This document shows positions 10,321 through 23,442 of a stretch of 64,000 nucleotides of DNA, piece after piece. The position numbers and the translations under genes are program-made. The DNA lies in the NCBI RefSeq assembly GCF_038502225.1, contig NC_091353.1, forward strand, positions 1,261,312 to 1,325,311, given 5' to 3'. The notes beneath the pieces were generated by a model. That model had not been told where the DNA came from. It did not search any database and saw only the letters and a program-made list of their open reading frames with translations. This stretch comes from Cherax quadricarinatus (Eukaryota; Arthropoda; Malacostraca; Decapoda; Parastacidae). Each line of letters starts with the position of its first letter. The first letter of the stretch is position 1.

Positions 10321-11917
10321 CTAACATACTTCACTGTCATTTCTTGTTGTCTCTCCTCCTTCCTTCCATAGCCTGATTACCTGGTCCTTGACGGTTGTTT
10401 TCTTCCTGATGTGGCTGTATAACAGCTTCGGGTCAGATTTGGCTTTTGCTGCTGTGTCGTTTTCATATTGACGTTGGGCCTCCCTTCTTATCTGTGCATA
10501 TTCGTTTCTGGCTCTACGACTGCTCTCCTTATTCTCCTGGGTCCTTTGCCCTCTATATTTCTTCCATTCCCTAGCACACTTGGTTTTTGCCTCCTTGCAT
10601 CTTTGGGTGAACCATGGGCTCATCCTGGCTTTTTCATTATTCCTGTTACCCTTGGGTACAAACCTCTCCTCAGCCTCCTTGCACATTGTTGCTACATATT
10701 CCATCATCTCATTAACTAGCTTCCCTGCCAGTTCTCTGTCCCACTGAACCTCATTCAGGAAGTTCCTCATTCCTGTGTAGTCCCCTTTCCTGTAGTTTGG
10801 TTTCATTTGTCCTGGCCTTCCTGCTTCCCCCTCCACTTGTAGCTCTACTGTGTATTCGAAGCTCAAAACCACATGATCGCTGGCCCCAAGGGGTCTTTCA
10901 TATGTGATGTCCTCAATATCTGCACTACTCAAGGTGAATACTAAGTCCAGTCTTGCTGGTTCATCCTCTCCTCTCTCTCTTGTAGTGTCCCTTACATGTT
11001 GGTACATGAAGTTTTCCAGTACCACCTCCATCATCTTAGCCCTCCATGTATCTTGGCCCCCATGTGGCTCCAAGTTCTCCCATTCAATCTCCTTGTGGTT
11101 AAAGTCGCCCATGATCAGGAGCTTTGCCCTGCATGCATGAGCTCTTCTGGCCACTGCAGCCAGTGTGTCAACCATCGCTCTATTGCTCTCGTCATGCTCT
11201 TGCCTTGGCCTCCTGCTGTTCTGTGGTGGGTTATACATCACTGCAATTATCACCTTGGGACCTCCAGAGCGAAGCGTTCCCGCTATGCAATCACTTTCTT
11301 CTCCGCTGTCTCCTCTCTCCAGCTCATCAAAATTCCATCGGTGTTTGATCAGCAATGCCACTCCTCCACCCCCCCCTGTTTCTTCTGTCTTTCCTCAGGA
11401 TCTGGTATCCCGTTGGAAAGATGGCATCTGTTATCATACCTGTAAGCTTGGTTTCTGTGATCGCTATGATGTCTGGTGATGCCTCTTTGACTCTTTCGTG
11501 CCACTCCTCCCACTTATTTGTTATTCCATCAGCGTTTGTGTACCATACCTTCAGTTTCCTTTCCAACACTGTGGTTTGGGGGGCCTGTGGGGGTGGGAGA
11601 CCTGGTAGCATACTGTGGTATTCTATGGTTGGGGGTTGGGTGGAAGCTGTGGGTATGGATTGTAGTGTGTGTTGGGATGGTGTGATAGGTTGTCGGGTTC
11701 TGAGGATAGTTGTGTGTGTGCTTGCCCTTGCTGCTCTGTTCTGCTCTGACTGACCTCTGCTGGTTCCATCCTTGTCTCCTTTCCTAGCTCCTTTCGCTTT
11801 TTTGTCCTCTCCCTCAGCTGCTGTCTCTCTGTTTGTGTTCTGTCTCTGTCTAGGAACACCTTCTTGTACTCTTCCGAGCTTTTCAACCGTGGTTTCTCTT
11901 GGAGGATCCTGTTCCAC
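10321..11917 (-). pseudogene. LINE ORF2, endonuclease half
   Basis: Minus frames 11327-11917 and 10321-11361 carry an APE-type (exo-endo-phosphatase fold) endonuclease and the linker to RT. Seen: KVWYTNADGI, PDIIAITETKL with the catalytic Glu, then after a frameshift VALLIKH-like ALLIKHRWNF, VIIAVMYNPPQN, LLIMGDFNHKEIEWE (Asp/Asn), ARLDLVFTLSS and PLGASDHVVLSF (the Asp-His of the active site). It nicks target DNA to prime reverse transcription. The frame breaks near 11340-11360 in the GGGG tract of GGGVALL, and stops lie between 10078 and 10321. All catalytic residues are still readable. Confidence 0.9.
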
Positions 11918-12528
11918 GCTGTTTCTGTCCTGAGAATCAGCTTGATCGGTCGGTTTCTCCCCTTCAAGTACCCCCCTATTCTCTGAAAATTTACAATCTC
12001 GTCCATGTCTTCTCTCCCTATTTCCGTGATGATTTTCTCAATCTCCTTTCTTTCTTCCTGCCGTCTTTCAGTGTGTGTCCTTTCCTCTCTCTCCCGAAGC
12101 CCATGGATAAACACTGATTTTGCCCTTTCCTCCTCCCATTGCCTCTCCCTCTGTGACTCTGGTTCCTGTCTGTATGTGGTCATTTTCTCCCTTGATTTTT
12201 CCAGTGGCTCTTGGTAGCATGGTTGTGCCTCAGCATTCGACCTATCTCCCTCTCCATCTGCACCCATCTGCTCTTCCCTTCCACTCCCTGGCCCTTCTTT
12301 GCAGGCTGATATGACCTTAGCATAATTCATATCTCCTCCCTTCCTGTTCAGCCTCTCAGCTTTGTATGGTGTGTCTTCTCTGGTCACTACCCCTGAGACT
12401 TTCTTCAGCCTGTTTACCTCAAATTCTAGGACCTTTACCCTGGCTACTGCAGTTTCGACTTGTGCCTCCCAATTCTTCGTCTCCTTCTCCAACCTCTTTT
12501 CCCATTTCACAGAGAGCGTTTTCTCCAT
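11623..12528 (-). CDS. LINE ORF1 protein (RNA-binding), 301 aa
   Basis: A minus frame of 301 residues. The amino end (about 1-60) is a charged coiled coil (EKTLSVKWEKRLEKETKNWE region). The middle is a low-complexity charged linker. From about residue 135 comes a block aligned to ORF1 of the intact copy: KSVFIHGLREREERTHTERR, IVNFQRIGGY, RPIKLILRTETAWNRIL and KKVFLDRDRTQTERQQLRER. This is the RRM-like region known in L1/CR1 ORF1 proteins, which coat element RNA. It overlaps the upstream end of the ORF2 frame. The true start may lie further upstream, since the homologous region continues to about 12610 without a clear ATG. Confidence 0.75.
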   Translation of the reverse strand: MEKTLSVKWEKRLEKETKNWEAQVETAVARVKVLEFEVNRLKKVSGVVTREDTPYKAERLNRKGGDMNYAKVISACKEGPGSGREEQMGADGEGDRSNAEAQPCYQEPLEKSREKMTTYRQEPESQRERQWEEERAKSVFIHGLREREERTHTERRQEERKEIEKIITEIGREDMDEIVNFQRIGGYLKGRNRPIKLILRTETAWNRILQEKPRLKSSEEYKKVFLDRDRTQTERQQLRERTKKRKELGKETRMEPAEVSQSRTEQQGQAHTQLSSEPDNLSHHPNTHYNPYPQLPPNPQP

Positions 12529-12615
12529 TTTTTCAGAAAGCTCTCCTAATTTTCTCTCCCATTCTTGCTCTATCCTTTTTCACTGCTCCTCCATCCATTC
12601 CTCCCTACCAGTACC

Positions 12616-12775
12616 ATTGTCCCTTTTTGGATTGTAAAAAGTATTTCTAGCAACTTTAAAAGATTTATCAATTACATTTCTTGGGTATTTTAAATCATTA
12701 CCTATTTCATAAATTTTGGATATTTCCTCATCAATGTTTCTGAGAGCTTTACGAATTTGTAGTCCTGAGTTCATA
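12616..12775 (-). pseudogene. Penelope-like element, inverted snap-back piece
   Basis: The minus strand encodes NIDEEISKIYEIGNDLKYPR, NVIDKSFKVARNTFYNPKRD, the same peptide encoded forward at 12776-12890. The two copies are head to head with a short unmatched centre at about 12737-12776. The piece ends inside GGGACAA where the LINE 5' end begins. Such an inverted 5' piece is an accepted by-product of PLE retrotransposition. Confidence 0.85.
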
Positions 12776-13393
12776 GATGAGGAAATATCCAAAATTTATG
12801 AAATAGATAATGATTTAAAATACCCAAGAAATGTAATTGATAAATCTTTTAAAGTTGCTAGAAATACTTTTTACAATCCAAAAAGGGACAACCAGCCTTA
12901 TTCAACTAAAAATATGTTGGTTCTCCCTTACCATGAAAACTTGGTTGATATGCCTTCTCTTCTTAAGACTTTTAATATTAAAGTTGTATTCAAAAATCTT
13001 GATACAGTAAAAAATCTTTTGATAAAGAATTCCCCCCAAAATGCTGATGGATGTGTCTATAAGATTCCTTGTAAAATTTGCGATAAAGTTTATTACGGTC
13101 AAACTGGTAAAAATCTCGAACTAAGATTAAAACAACATAAATATAGCATTAGAACTGGACAAGATTCCAATGCTCTATTTATTCATGTAAGAGATTTTAA
13201 CCATCCAATTGATTTTCAAAAAGTTGAGAAAGTAGTATCAAGCAAGTCCATGGTCGACAGGAATATAATTGAATCTTGTTTCATAAAAAGCAGTTTTGAC
13301 AATAATATGAATATTTCCTTTGGTTTATATAAATTAGATCCTTTTATAATTAATAGAATTTGGGAAGAATTTAATAATACACTGGAGAAATAA
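12716..13393 (+). CDS. Penelope-like element: RT thumb end plus GIY-YIG endonuclease (5'-truncated)
   Basis: A 225-codon frame. The first 20 residues come from the inverted junction and are not native; the homologous protein starts at about 12776. Residues 25-110 are the region linking RT thumb to endonuclease (YPRNVIDKSF, MLVLPYHENL). Residues 113-185 are a GIY-YIG nuclease: GCVYKIPCKICDKVYYGQTG shows the paired tyrosine strands (VYKIPC for GIY, YYGQT for YIG), the CxxC insertion typical of PLEs, then the RLKQHK helix with its conserved Arg and NALFIHVRDFNHPID. The protein nicks DNA to prime PLE cDNA synthesis. The reverse transcriptase proper is missing, so this copy cannot move alone. The end NRIWEEFNNTLEK is followed by a clear stop. 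Sure of the family; clade (Neptune-like?) not resolved. Confidence 0.9.
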   Translation: MDISSSMFLRALRICSPEFIDEEISKIYEIDNDLKYPRNVIDKSFKVARNTFYNPKRDNQPYSTKNMLVLPYHENLVDMPSLLKTFNIKVVFKNLDTVKNLLIKNSPQNADGCVYKIPCKICDKVYYGQTGKNLELRLKQHKYSIRTGQDSNALFIHVRDFNHPIDFQKVEKVVSSKSMVDRNIIESCFIKSSFDNNMNISFGLYKLDPFIINRIWEEFNNTLEK

Positions 13394-14896
<1,503 letters not shown>

Positions 14897-14960
14897 CTCT
14901 GAGTTACCTATGTTGTTTTACTTTCCATCATATTTTTGTGAATGTTTTGTCAATGTATTT

Positions 14961-15934
<974 letters not shown>

Positions 15935-15935
15935 G

Positions 15936-16240
15936 ATTATCAAATGGTATACAATACCGACAGGTTGGTAGATAAGACACATAGGCAACATTTAGGCAAC
16001 TTTATTTCGAAACGTTTCGCCTATACAGTAGGCTTCTTCAGTCGAGTACAGAAAGTAGGCGGGAGCAGTAGAGATGTGAAGAAGATGTAATCAGGCCATC
16101 ACCCTTGAAGTCGTAGATTTGAGGTTGCCAGTCCCTCAGCCTGGAGAATTTCTGTTCCAAAGTCTGGAACTAACTGAAGATCAAGCGACAGTGTGAGACT
16201 TAAATACTGTCGGAAGGAGAGGTGTAGAGTAGTAGTAGTG
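15936..16240 (-). mobile_element. HHR element E4, single minus unit
   Basis: A minus-strand unit of the hammerhead family. It begins with GGTATACAATACCGACAGG, GACACATAGGCAACA and the AATAAAG complement, then the ribozyme, GATGTAATCAGGCCATCACC and a TATA-like TTAAATACTG block. No second arm and no flanking duplication were found; the right boundary is approximate. Confidence 0.7.
15998..16056 (-). ncRNA. Hammerhead ribozyme (E4)
   Basis: Minus strand: CTGAAGA (16041 to 16035), stem II GCCTA/TAGGC, GAAA (16018-16015), ACGT stem III, GTT cleavage triplet. Stem I is CGA/TCG at the core, an internal loop and ACTTT/AAAGT outside. Position 7 (A for U) is the variable base of the core, so this copy keeps every required base. 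Confidence 0.8.
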
Positions 16241-16339
16241 AGAATGTAGCCACTGAGAAGTCATGTCCCTCTCAGATCAAACAGTTCTTATTTGAAAAAG
16301 TTGTCCAAGGTGTTTTCTCTTCTGCCCATCGTTCAATTA

Positions 16340-16665
16340 GTTCCCAGGTTCAGCCAATGAGAAGATGGTTCTGGCAATCGCAGAAGTGTTGTGGGCACCA
16401 CTCGCCTGTCCACCCTTGTCATTTCCATACTAGAGCTGGTTGAGCACGGTTGTTCATTCTGTCTCCAGGCTGTGTCTTGGCCTTGCCTAAACCGTGTTGT
16501 ACACATACATTTTCCACCTGTATATAGTGTACATAGTTGTAAATATTCACATTGCTCTTGGTGAAGGAAAATATATTTGAAAGTCATTCAGTTGTGTTTG
16601 TTCTGTTCATTGACCCCATTTAAACCCAGGATAACAGACCTTACTGTCCCTGAGTTGTAATAACA
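16340..16665 (+). repeat. LTR fragment of the LTR retrotransposon at 54180-56310
   Basis: It matches 55965-56310 in long blocks: GGTTCAGCCAATGAGAAG, CTAGAGCTGGTTGA, GTATATAGTGTACATA, GGTGAAGGAAAATATAT and AATAACAGACCTTA-like GATAACAGACCTTA, ending near GTAATAACA. No internal region lies next to it, so it is a partial solo LTR. The TATATAG block could be the LTR promoter. Confidence 0.65.
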
Positions 16666-16689
16666 AGCAATAATAATGTCAAGTACAAC

Positions 16690-19680
16690 AGCACAAGATG
16701 CAAGTAAAGGAGGTTATTTTATTTGGCTAAGCAAAACTGAGCAAAGAAATGGAAAACCAAGAGCTAAATGGAGTGGAGCTTTTTAGGTGGAATCAGGATG
16801 TAAATTGGGGGAGAATGACATGATGATTGCTGCATTCAAATACAAGATGGAAGAGAAATGAGAAAAAGTTTAGTGATCATTGCACATAGATGGAGGAACG
16901 TGGAGAAACGCTTCTGCCACCTGGGGGAAAAACTAAAGAAGATGACGAAGTAACAAGATGAAATAAAGGGAAGAAAAAATAAGGCAGAGGCCGAGAAAGA
17001 TGAGAAGGAGAAATAGTGAAGGACCGGAAATCAAACATTTGTGGTAACATTCTCTGGCATCCTGAAAATCTGTTTAATAAAATCTGGAAGAAGAGAAACT
17101 AAAGGAGTAAATAGGAAGGTTCCTGTGTATCTATGAGCTTATGAGAGGATAGACCGAAATGCATTCATTAGATGACAGATTATCAGAGGATAACAGATAA
17201 CTCTAAATTCACAAACTTAAACTGACAAGACAATATTAAGAAACGAAAATCATTAAGACAGAAGAATGTCAGCAGGTGTATCTTGATCGAGACATAACAG
17301 AAAAGTAAAGGGAGCAGTTGTGGAAGAGGATAAAACACCGAAACAGAAAACGCAGTGACCACAACAGCAGGCAAGGAATCTCCGCCTCCAGGGGTACAAC
17401 ATGCCCCACACACACTCATCTTAATTCTAAGCATACTTTCCCACATAATCAAACCATGCTATACATGTCTCACATCGTCCCTTACGCTCACCAACAATTC
17501 TAAAACACTCCTAAGCAAGAACCGCATCTACAACTACCAGTCCCTATCTACTACTTCTCTCTGATTCCCATCCTTTGTTACCCACATCCACAATTACAAC
17601 CTTCTTCAACAACCATTAATCCTAATTTCAAATTTCCATCTTCCCCTATTTTTCCCCCTACAGCCCGATGTTCAAGGACCAAAACATTAGGAATTAATGA
17701 TCAGGAAAATTCAAACAGAAATGATAATGAATATATGATATACCAGTGCAGATGAAATAAGAAACAAACTTAACGAGTGGAAAAAAACGAGTAGTAAAGG
17801 CATCGCCAGACATCATAGCACTCACAGAGACAAAACTAGAGAGGCGGTAATGGAAGTGATCTTCCCAGTCGGATATTAGATGGTAGAGGAAATAAAAGGG
17901 GTAGAGGAGTAATGCAGCTGATGTTAAACCAGTCGTGTTAAGGAGATGAGAGGAATAACGAATGATTATGTAGGTATACTCAAGGTTGGGATACTCAAGG
18001 CTGTGACACCAGTAATGTAGAGTCCACCGCTCAGCAGAAAACCACGATACGACTACATTAACTAGTGACGTGGAAGAGGCGTTGAGAAACTTAAGAATCA
18101 TCATATCGCTGACGCAACTCGAGAGAGAGTATGGATGGATGGATGGATGAGTGAGGATGGATGGATGAGTGAGGATGGATGGATGAGTGAGGATAGATGG
18201 ATGAGTGAGGATGGATGGATGAGTGAGGATGGATGGATGAGTGAGGATGGATGGATGAGTGAGGATGGATGGATGAGTGAGGATGGATGGATGAGTGAGG
18301 ATGGATGGATGAGTGAGGATGGATGGATGAGTGAGGATGGATGGATGAGTGAGGATGGATGGATGAGTGAGGATGGATGGATGAGTGAGGATGGATGGAT
18401 GAGTGAGGATGGATGGATGAGTGAGGATGGATGGATGAGTGAGGATGGATGGATGAGTGAGGATGGATGGATGAGTGAGGATGGATGGATGAGTGAGGAT
18501 GGATGGATGAGTGAGGATGGATGGATGAGTGAGGATGGATGGATGAGTGAGGATGGATGGATGAGTGAGGATGGATGAATGAGTGAGGATGGATGGATGA
18601 GTAAGGATGGATGGATGAGTGAGGATGGATGAATGAGTGAGGATGGATGGATGAGTAAGGATGGATGGATGAGTGAGGATGGATGGATGAGTGAGGATGG
18701 ATGGATGAGTGAGGATGGATGGATGAGTGAGGATGGATGCTGGAAAAATACGTGGAGTGAAATTTGTCACAGGAATGATGGGGAAACCATAATAAGGAAA
18801 CTAAACTGGCATGAGGCATTTCGTGAATAAAGAGATGCTAATAAAACAGAAAATAGAAAGAAAAGTAAATAATATAATAAAGATTATAGGTGAGAAAAGA
18901 AGAGAGGCAGAGGAAGGAATTATTCCCAAGAATATATGAAACAATTGCAAGAATAGAGGATAGCCGCGAATCTTTTCGCTTTTGCACAGCTGAGAGAGAG
19001 AAAAAAGCGAGAAACGGAAGAGTACGAAAAAACAATGGAAGCATAGAAGAAAGGAAAACAATATAGGAAACAAAAGAGCCGCCAGTAACAAATGCCCATA
19101 AATAAAGAGATGGGCCGAGCTTTAAGAATGGCGCAGCATCCAAAGAAAAATCTGAACTAAAATTTCTATACAACCACGTCAGCAGAGAAGACAAGAGTTA
19201 AGGACCAGGAAATAAAATTCTAGAAATAAATAGATCTGGAAAAAGTTCCAAGGTTTGCATCGAGACTAGTCCCAGAGCTACGTGGCGTGAACTACAGGGA
19301 GAGGCTACAGTAAAGTGGCCGACACTGATGACTTTCAAACATTAAGAGAAATGTGATAACGAGGTAGAAAATGCTAACAGGTATTGATGTCATAGACAAA
19401 GAGAGGCCTAGGAGAGGCCTAGGAGAAGCCTAGGAGAGGCCTAGGAGAGACCCAGGAGAGACAGGAAATAGATACACGAGAACTCAAATTGAAGCTAAAA
19501 TCACATAATTCCTTCGGTGATGTTTGGAAATATTTCTTCAACTTCAGGTTAACAAGTGGAAGTACCTGCACGGAGAAGCAGCAGAAGAAGGATCAATGCA
19601 CAGCTTCAAGAAAAGGCATGATATAGCTCAGAAAGCCAAGAGAGAATGAATCCAGCAGCAGCCTGTTGACGGGTGAGACT
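16690..19680 (+). pseudogene. Heavily decayed CR1-like LINE, with internal deletion
   Basis: Blocks align in order with the intact LINE: CAGGTGTATCTTGATCGAGA (ORF1 end, RVYLDRD region) near 17270, CATCGCCAGACATCATAGCA (EN, SPDIIA) near 17800, TCTTCCCAGTCGGATATTAG (IFPTGYQ) near 17860, GAGAGAGAGT at 18120 where the minisatellite starts, GAAGAGAGGCAGAGGAAGGA near 18900, TTAAGGACCAGGAAATAA near 19200, then directly CGAGACTAGTCCCAGAGCTA (RLVPEL) near 19262 and TTCTTCAACTTCAGG near 19535. The whole RT core is deleted between about 19225 and 19230. Stops and indels are everywhere. A 15-bp tandem (GAGGCCTAGGA) lies at 19400-19450. Confidence 0.8.
18131..18740. repeat. 18-bp minisatellite inside the decayed LINE
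   Basis: About 34 copies of GATGGATGGATGAGTGAG with rare changes (AATGAG, TAAGG). It begins in the EN region of the LINE remnant exactly where intact copies read GAGAGAGGGGAGGATGAGCC, so the unit probably grew from GAGGATGAG. The unit length is a multiple of 3, which keeps frames open on both strands. Confidence 0.95.
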
Positions 19681-20396
19681 AAGAGCGGATCTTCTAGCCT
19701 TGCAATCACGAACAGGGATGTACAAACACACACACACAGACGCAACACTCTACAACTGCTACTGTCATGCAACACCTCACCAACTCATCATTATAGATGT
19801 GGACAAAAATACATTTTTTCCTCACTCTACACTCCCACAAGCGCTCCATAATTAAGTGCATTCATTCCTCAGGCGAGGGAGACAGAGGTATAAAAATGTG
19901 CGCCACCAGTGAAAAAAATTCCCAGCGTAATTACATTTGGTGAAATATTTTAAACATTCCAATGAAACTGGTTTAATAAAGAAAGAAAACGAACTTCTTT
20001 GCTTTACTTTATCAATTTATATCACTCTTAGTCTGAATGTACCACTTAACTGAATGTATTGTAACAACATTATTATAAACAACTGCAAGAAATTTGTTTG
20101 CAGTCAGATGTTGAAATGTTTCCTTCGCTCCTTCCATCACTAACCTCCCTCTCCCTATTCAACCTTCAGGTTACTCCCTTAGGCTCTCCCTCTCTCCCAT
20201 CTTCCTAGATGATTACGTGACTAAAAAATTTCATCTAGTGAATAACATTAATATAGTATTTTTGTACAGAATTTTTCAAGCGGATATCAGACGTCATTTT
20301 TGAGATAATGACTAAAAAATAAGAGGTCTGATATATGTATTAATATAAATCGTATTGAAAAGACGGATGCGAAGCTTCTACCATGAATGTTGTGGG
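19681..20396. other. No recognised feature
   Basis: Unique-looking DNA with a short ACACAC run near 19725; no gene supported. Confidence 0.4.
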
Positions 20397-21600
20397 AGTG
20401 AGTTGTTGGGTTTTGAGAGCGAGTTTATACAAGTGGAAGTGAGTTGTTGGGTTTTGAGAGCGAGTTTATACAAGTGGAAGTGAGTTGTTGGGATTTGAGA
20501 GCGAGTTGATACAAGTGGAAGTGAGTTGTTGGGATTTGAGAGCGAGTTTATACAAGTGGAAGTGAGTTGTTGGGATTTGAGAGCGAGTTTATACAAGTGG
20601 AAGTGAGTGGTTGGGATTTGAGAGCGAGTTTACACAAGTGGAAGTGAGTTGTTGGGATCTGAGAGCGAGTTGATACAAGTGGAAGTGAGTTGTTGGGATT
20701 TGAGAGCGAGTTTATACAAGTGGAAGTGAGTTGTTGGGATTTGAGAGCGAGTTGATACAAGTGGAAGTGAGTTGTTGGGATTTGAGAGCGAGTTGATACA
20801 AGTGGAAGTGAGTTGTTGGGATTTGAGAGCGAGTTGAGAGCGAGATACAAGTGGAAGTGAGTTGTTGGGATTTGAGAGCGAGTTTATACAAGTGGAAGTG
20901 AGTTGTTGGGATCTGAGAGTGAGTTGATACAAGTGGAAGTGAGTTGTTGGGATTTGAGAGCGAGTTTATACAAGTGGAAGTGAGTTGTTGGGATCTGAGA
21001 GTGAGTTGATACAAGTGGAAGTGAGTTGTTGAGATTTGAGAGCGAGTTTATACAAGTGGAAATGAGTTGTTGGAATTTGAGAGCGAGTTTATACAAGTGG
21101 AAGTGAGTTGTTGGGATTTGAGAGCGAGTTTATACAAGTGGAAGTGAGTTGTTGGGATTTGAGAGCGAGTTTATACAAGTGGAAGTGAGTTGTTGGGATC
21201 TGAGAGTGAGTTGATACAAGTGGAAGTGAGTTGTTGGGATTTGAGAGCGAGTTTATACAAGTGGAAATGAGTTGTTGGAATTTGAGAGCGAGTTTATACA
21301 AGTGGAAGTGAGTTGTTGGGATTTGAGAGCGAGTTGATACAAGTGGAAGTGAGTTGTTGGGATCTGAGAGCGAGTTTATACAAGTGGAAGTGAGTTGTTG
21401 GGATTTGAGAGCGAGTTTATACAAGTGGAAATGAGTTGTTGGAATCTGAGAGCGAGTTTATACAAGTGGAAGTGAGTTGTTGGGATTTGAGAGCGAGTTG
21501 ATACAAGTGGAAGTGAGTTGTTGGGATCTGAGAGCCAGTTGATACAAGTGGAAGTGAGTTGTTGGGATCTGAGAGCGAGTTGAAAGTGGGAGTGAGTTGT
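20397..21600. repeat. 41-bp minisatellite
   Basis: About 29 copies of a 41-bp unit with blocks GTGAGTTGTTGGGATTTGAG, AGCGAGTTTATACAAGTGGA. Variants alternate TTTATAC/TTGATAC and ATTTGAG/ATCTGAG, and one copy has a 10-bp internal duplication near 20830. Degenerate single units trail on to about 21840. Confidence 0.95.
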
Positions 21601-21909
21601 AAAGGTAAGAGTCAAATTTGATATTTTTGGAATTGAGTAGCAAGAGAGTGTAAGATCTGTGGTAGTGAGTTGTAAAGGTGTGAGAGTAAACTGTGAGTTA
21701 TAGAAGAGTTAGTTATAGAGTTGTGGTAGTGAGTTGTAAACGTGTGAGATTAAATTGTGTGAATGAACTGTAGGAATGTCAGTTTGAGTTGGAGGGTTGA
21801 GAGAGTGAGAGTTTGCTTTAATGTAAGAGTGAGGTATAGAATAGTAGGAGCAAGAATCCTGTGGGAATAAGTTGTAAGAACACATGTACAGTATTTATGA
21901 CAAGAGGTG

Positions 21910-22187
21910 GCAATATAAACACAAATGCAGTATAATGTGATCCTTTATTGACTACGTTTCGCCCACACAGTGGGCTTTTTCAAGTCACAAACAGAACTAC
22001 CTGGGGTGGAAGGAACGCGAGTATTTATAGTCCGGCTGAGGTCAGGTGAAGAATGCTGCATCTGATGATGTACCGAGTTGGGTTGTAGAGCCCACTGTGT
22101 GGGCGAAACGTAGTCAATAAAGGATCACATTATACTGCATTTGTGTTTATATTGCCATTGTGTCGGTATTTTATACCATTTATTTCC
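21910..22187. mobile_element. HHR fold-back element E5 with TSD
   Basis: Bounded by a perfect 13-bp direct repeat ATGACAAGAGGTG at 21897-21909 and 22188-22200. The left arm (minus) has GTATAATGTGATCCTTTATT, the ribozyme and GCCCACACAGTGGGC; the right arm (plus) has GCCCACTGTGTGGGCGAAAC and the same tail, then TGTCGGTATTTTATACCATT. A GAGTATTTATAGTCC TATA-like site lies in the centre. The right arm starts at stem II and lacks the catalytic heptamer. Confidence 0.85.
21942..21994 (-). ncRNA. Hammerhead ribozyme (E5), U3/A8 type
   Basis: Minus strand: TTGAAAA (21983 to 21977), stem II GCCCAC/GTGGGC, GAAA (21960-21957), ACGT, cleavage triplet GTA, and stem I GTGAC against GTCAA (four pairs). It combines the U3/A8 pair with A at variable position 7. 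Confidence 0.75.
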
Positions 22188-22317
22188 ATGACAAGAGGTG
22201 CACTGAAACAGGTCTTCTGGCTCATACAAGGAAAGTTTTTCTCTAACCCAGTTCATCTTAATCACATGTTTGTCCTTCCTTTGTTTTAAAACTACCCATG
22301 CTGTTAAACTACCCATA

Positions 22318-22497
22318 AGAAGAGACTGGACAAATATATGAGTGGGAGGGGCTGGGTTTGATTGGTGTTAAGGGGTACGGGAGTTATTTCTTGAGTAGCT
22401 TTAGGTAGATGTCGTTTTGATAAGGACCTGCCTCGTATGGGCCAGTAGGCCTTCTGCAGTGTTCCTACATTCTTATGTTCTTATGTTCTTATGTTGC
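22318..22497 (+). pseudogene. CR1-like LINE 3' end with (TTCTTATG)3 tail
   Basis: The forward frame starts RLDKYMSGRGWV, the final ORF2 block, followed by a 3' UTR and the tail ATTCTTATGTTCTTATG with three 8-bp units. Near-identical TTAAACTACCCAT-type sequence lies on both sides (about 22286-22316 and 22492-22525), compatible with a target duplication in a locally repeated target. Only the last 180 bp of the element are present. Confidence 0.8.
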
Positions 22498-22499
22498 TA

Positions 22500-22953
22500 A
22501 ACTACCCATGTTGTTAAACTACCCATGTTGTTAGAATCAACGACTTCCTGACAGTTTGTTCTACTGTCATCTACTCAACTACTTAATCAGAATTTTTCAG
22601 CATAATTTGCTTAGAGACTTATTCATATTTCCTCTTATCATGCCTGTCTTCCATTTGTATTCATAAATCATATCTTCCGTCATTCTACGTCTTTCAAATA
22701 TGAATGAAACATATATATTGGATTAATTGCATCATAATACAAATGACGCCTTACTAATGACGATTACATCTGAATAAATATAATTTCCACTTATTACGCT
22801 AATATTTCTTGATATATTTCCAAGCATTGTTAACATTACAGACGGTCAGGAACTACAATTGTGACTTCAGCTTTCTATACGCCATAATTTCCAAGATTAT
22901 TTCACTTTGACTCACGAAATCGTGATGACACAATTGCTAACTAACTATATCAC
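22500..22953. other. No recognised feature
   Basis: AT-rich DNA; nothing supported. Confidence 0.4.
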
Positions 22954-23035
22954 GGGGCCGGCCCAGTGGCTAGCGCGTCGGTCTGGTGTTTTCTAACCCT
23001 CTGATCGTGGGTTCTATCCCCGCCCGTGGTATGGT
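22954..23035 (+). repeat. tRNA-derived SINE head or tRNA pseudogene
   Basis: GGCCCAGTGGCTAGCGCG fits an A box and GTGGGTTCTATCCCCGC fits a T-arm with B box, about 45 bp apart as in tRNA genes. The B box has TTCTATC instead of TTCGAATC and the acceptor stem does not close cleanly. A second A-box-like piece (GGCCCAGTGGCTGACACG) lies at 39081-39115. I call it SINE-derived rather than a working tRNA. Confidence 0.5.
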
Positions 23036-23230
23036 TTATCTTTTCACTTTCTCTCTGACCGGTTGTTTAATACTTAATTTTAATTGCTAGTTATATTTTC
23101 ATTCCAGAAAAAAATCAGTCTTTTGATTATAAAATTTGCATCTCCCACTTTTCAAACAACATTTGATTGTGATGAATGGTTTGAAAAACCGACATGTTGA
23201 AGATTGAGACACTTATGCAGCATATGGGAA

Positions 23231-23285
23231 TCTTTATTCAGGAAACGTTTCGCCACGCAGTGGCTTCATCAGTCCAATACAAAGA
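23231..23285 (-). ncRNA. Hammerhead ribozyme (E6 left arm)
   Basis: Reverse complement of the plus copy at 23443-23497 with the same bases at every core position. Confidence 0.85.
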
Positions 23286-23442
23286 GGAAGGCGTAAGGAG
23301 AGGAGGAGAATGAGGTAATCAGTCCCTCAACCTGGAGTCGATGTGTTCAGTCCATCAATCTTATCCAGATTGATGGACTGAACACATCGACTCCAGGTTG
23401 AGGGACTGATTACCTCATTCTCCTCCTCTCCTTACGCCTTCC

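Noticed and set aside
10996..11753. Plus-strand frames over the minus-strand LINE
   Set aside because: Antisense shadows of EN and ORF1; no independent motif. The same holds for minus frames over 34185-37981.
20397..21600. Telomeric or centromeric satellite
   Set aside because: The unit is not a telomere repeat and the array is short; no other window array shares it.
22954..23035. Functional tRNA gene
   Set aside because: B box is altered and the acceptor stem does not close; SINE head or pseudogene is more likely.
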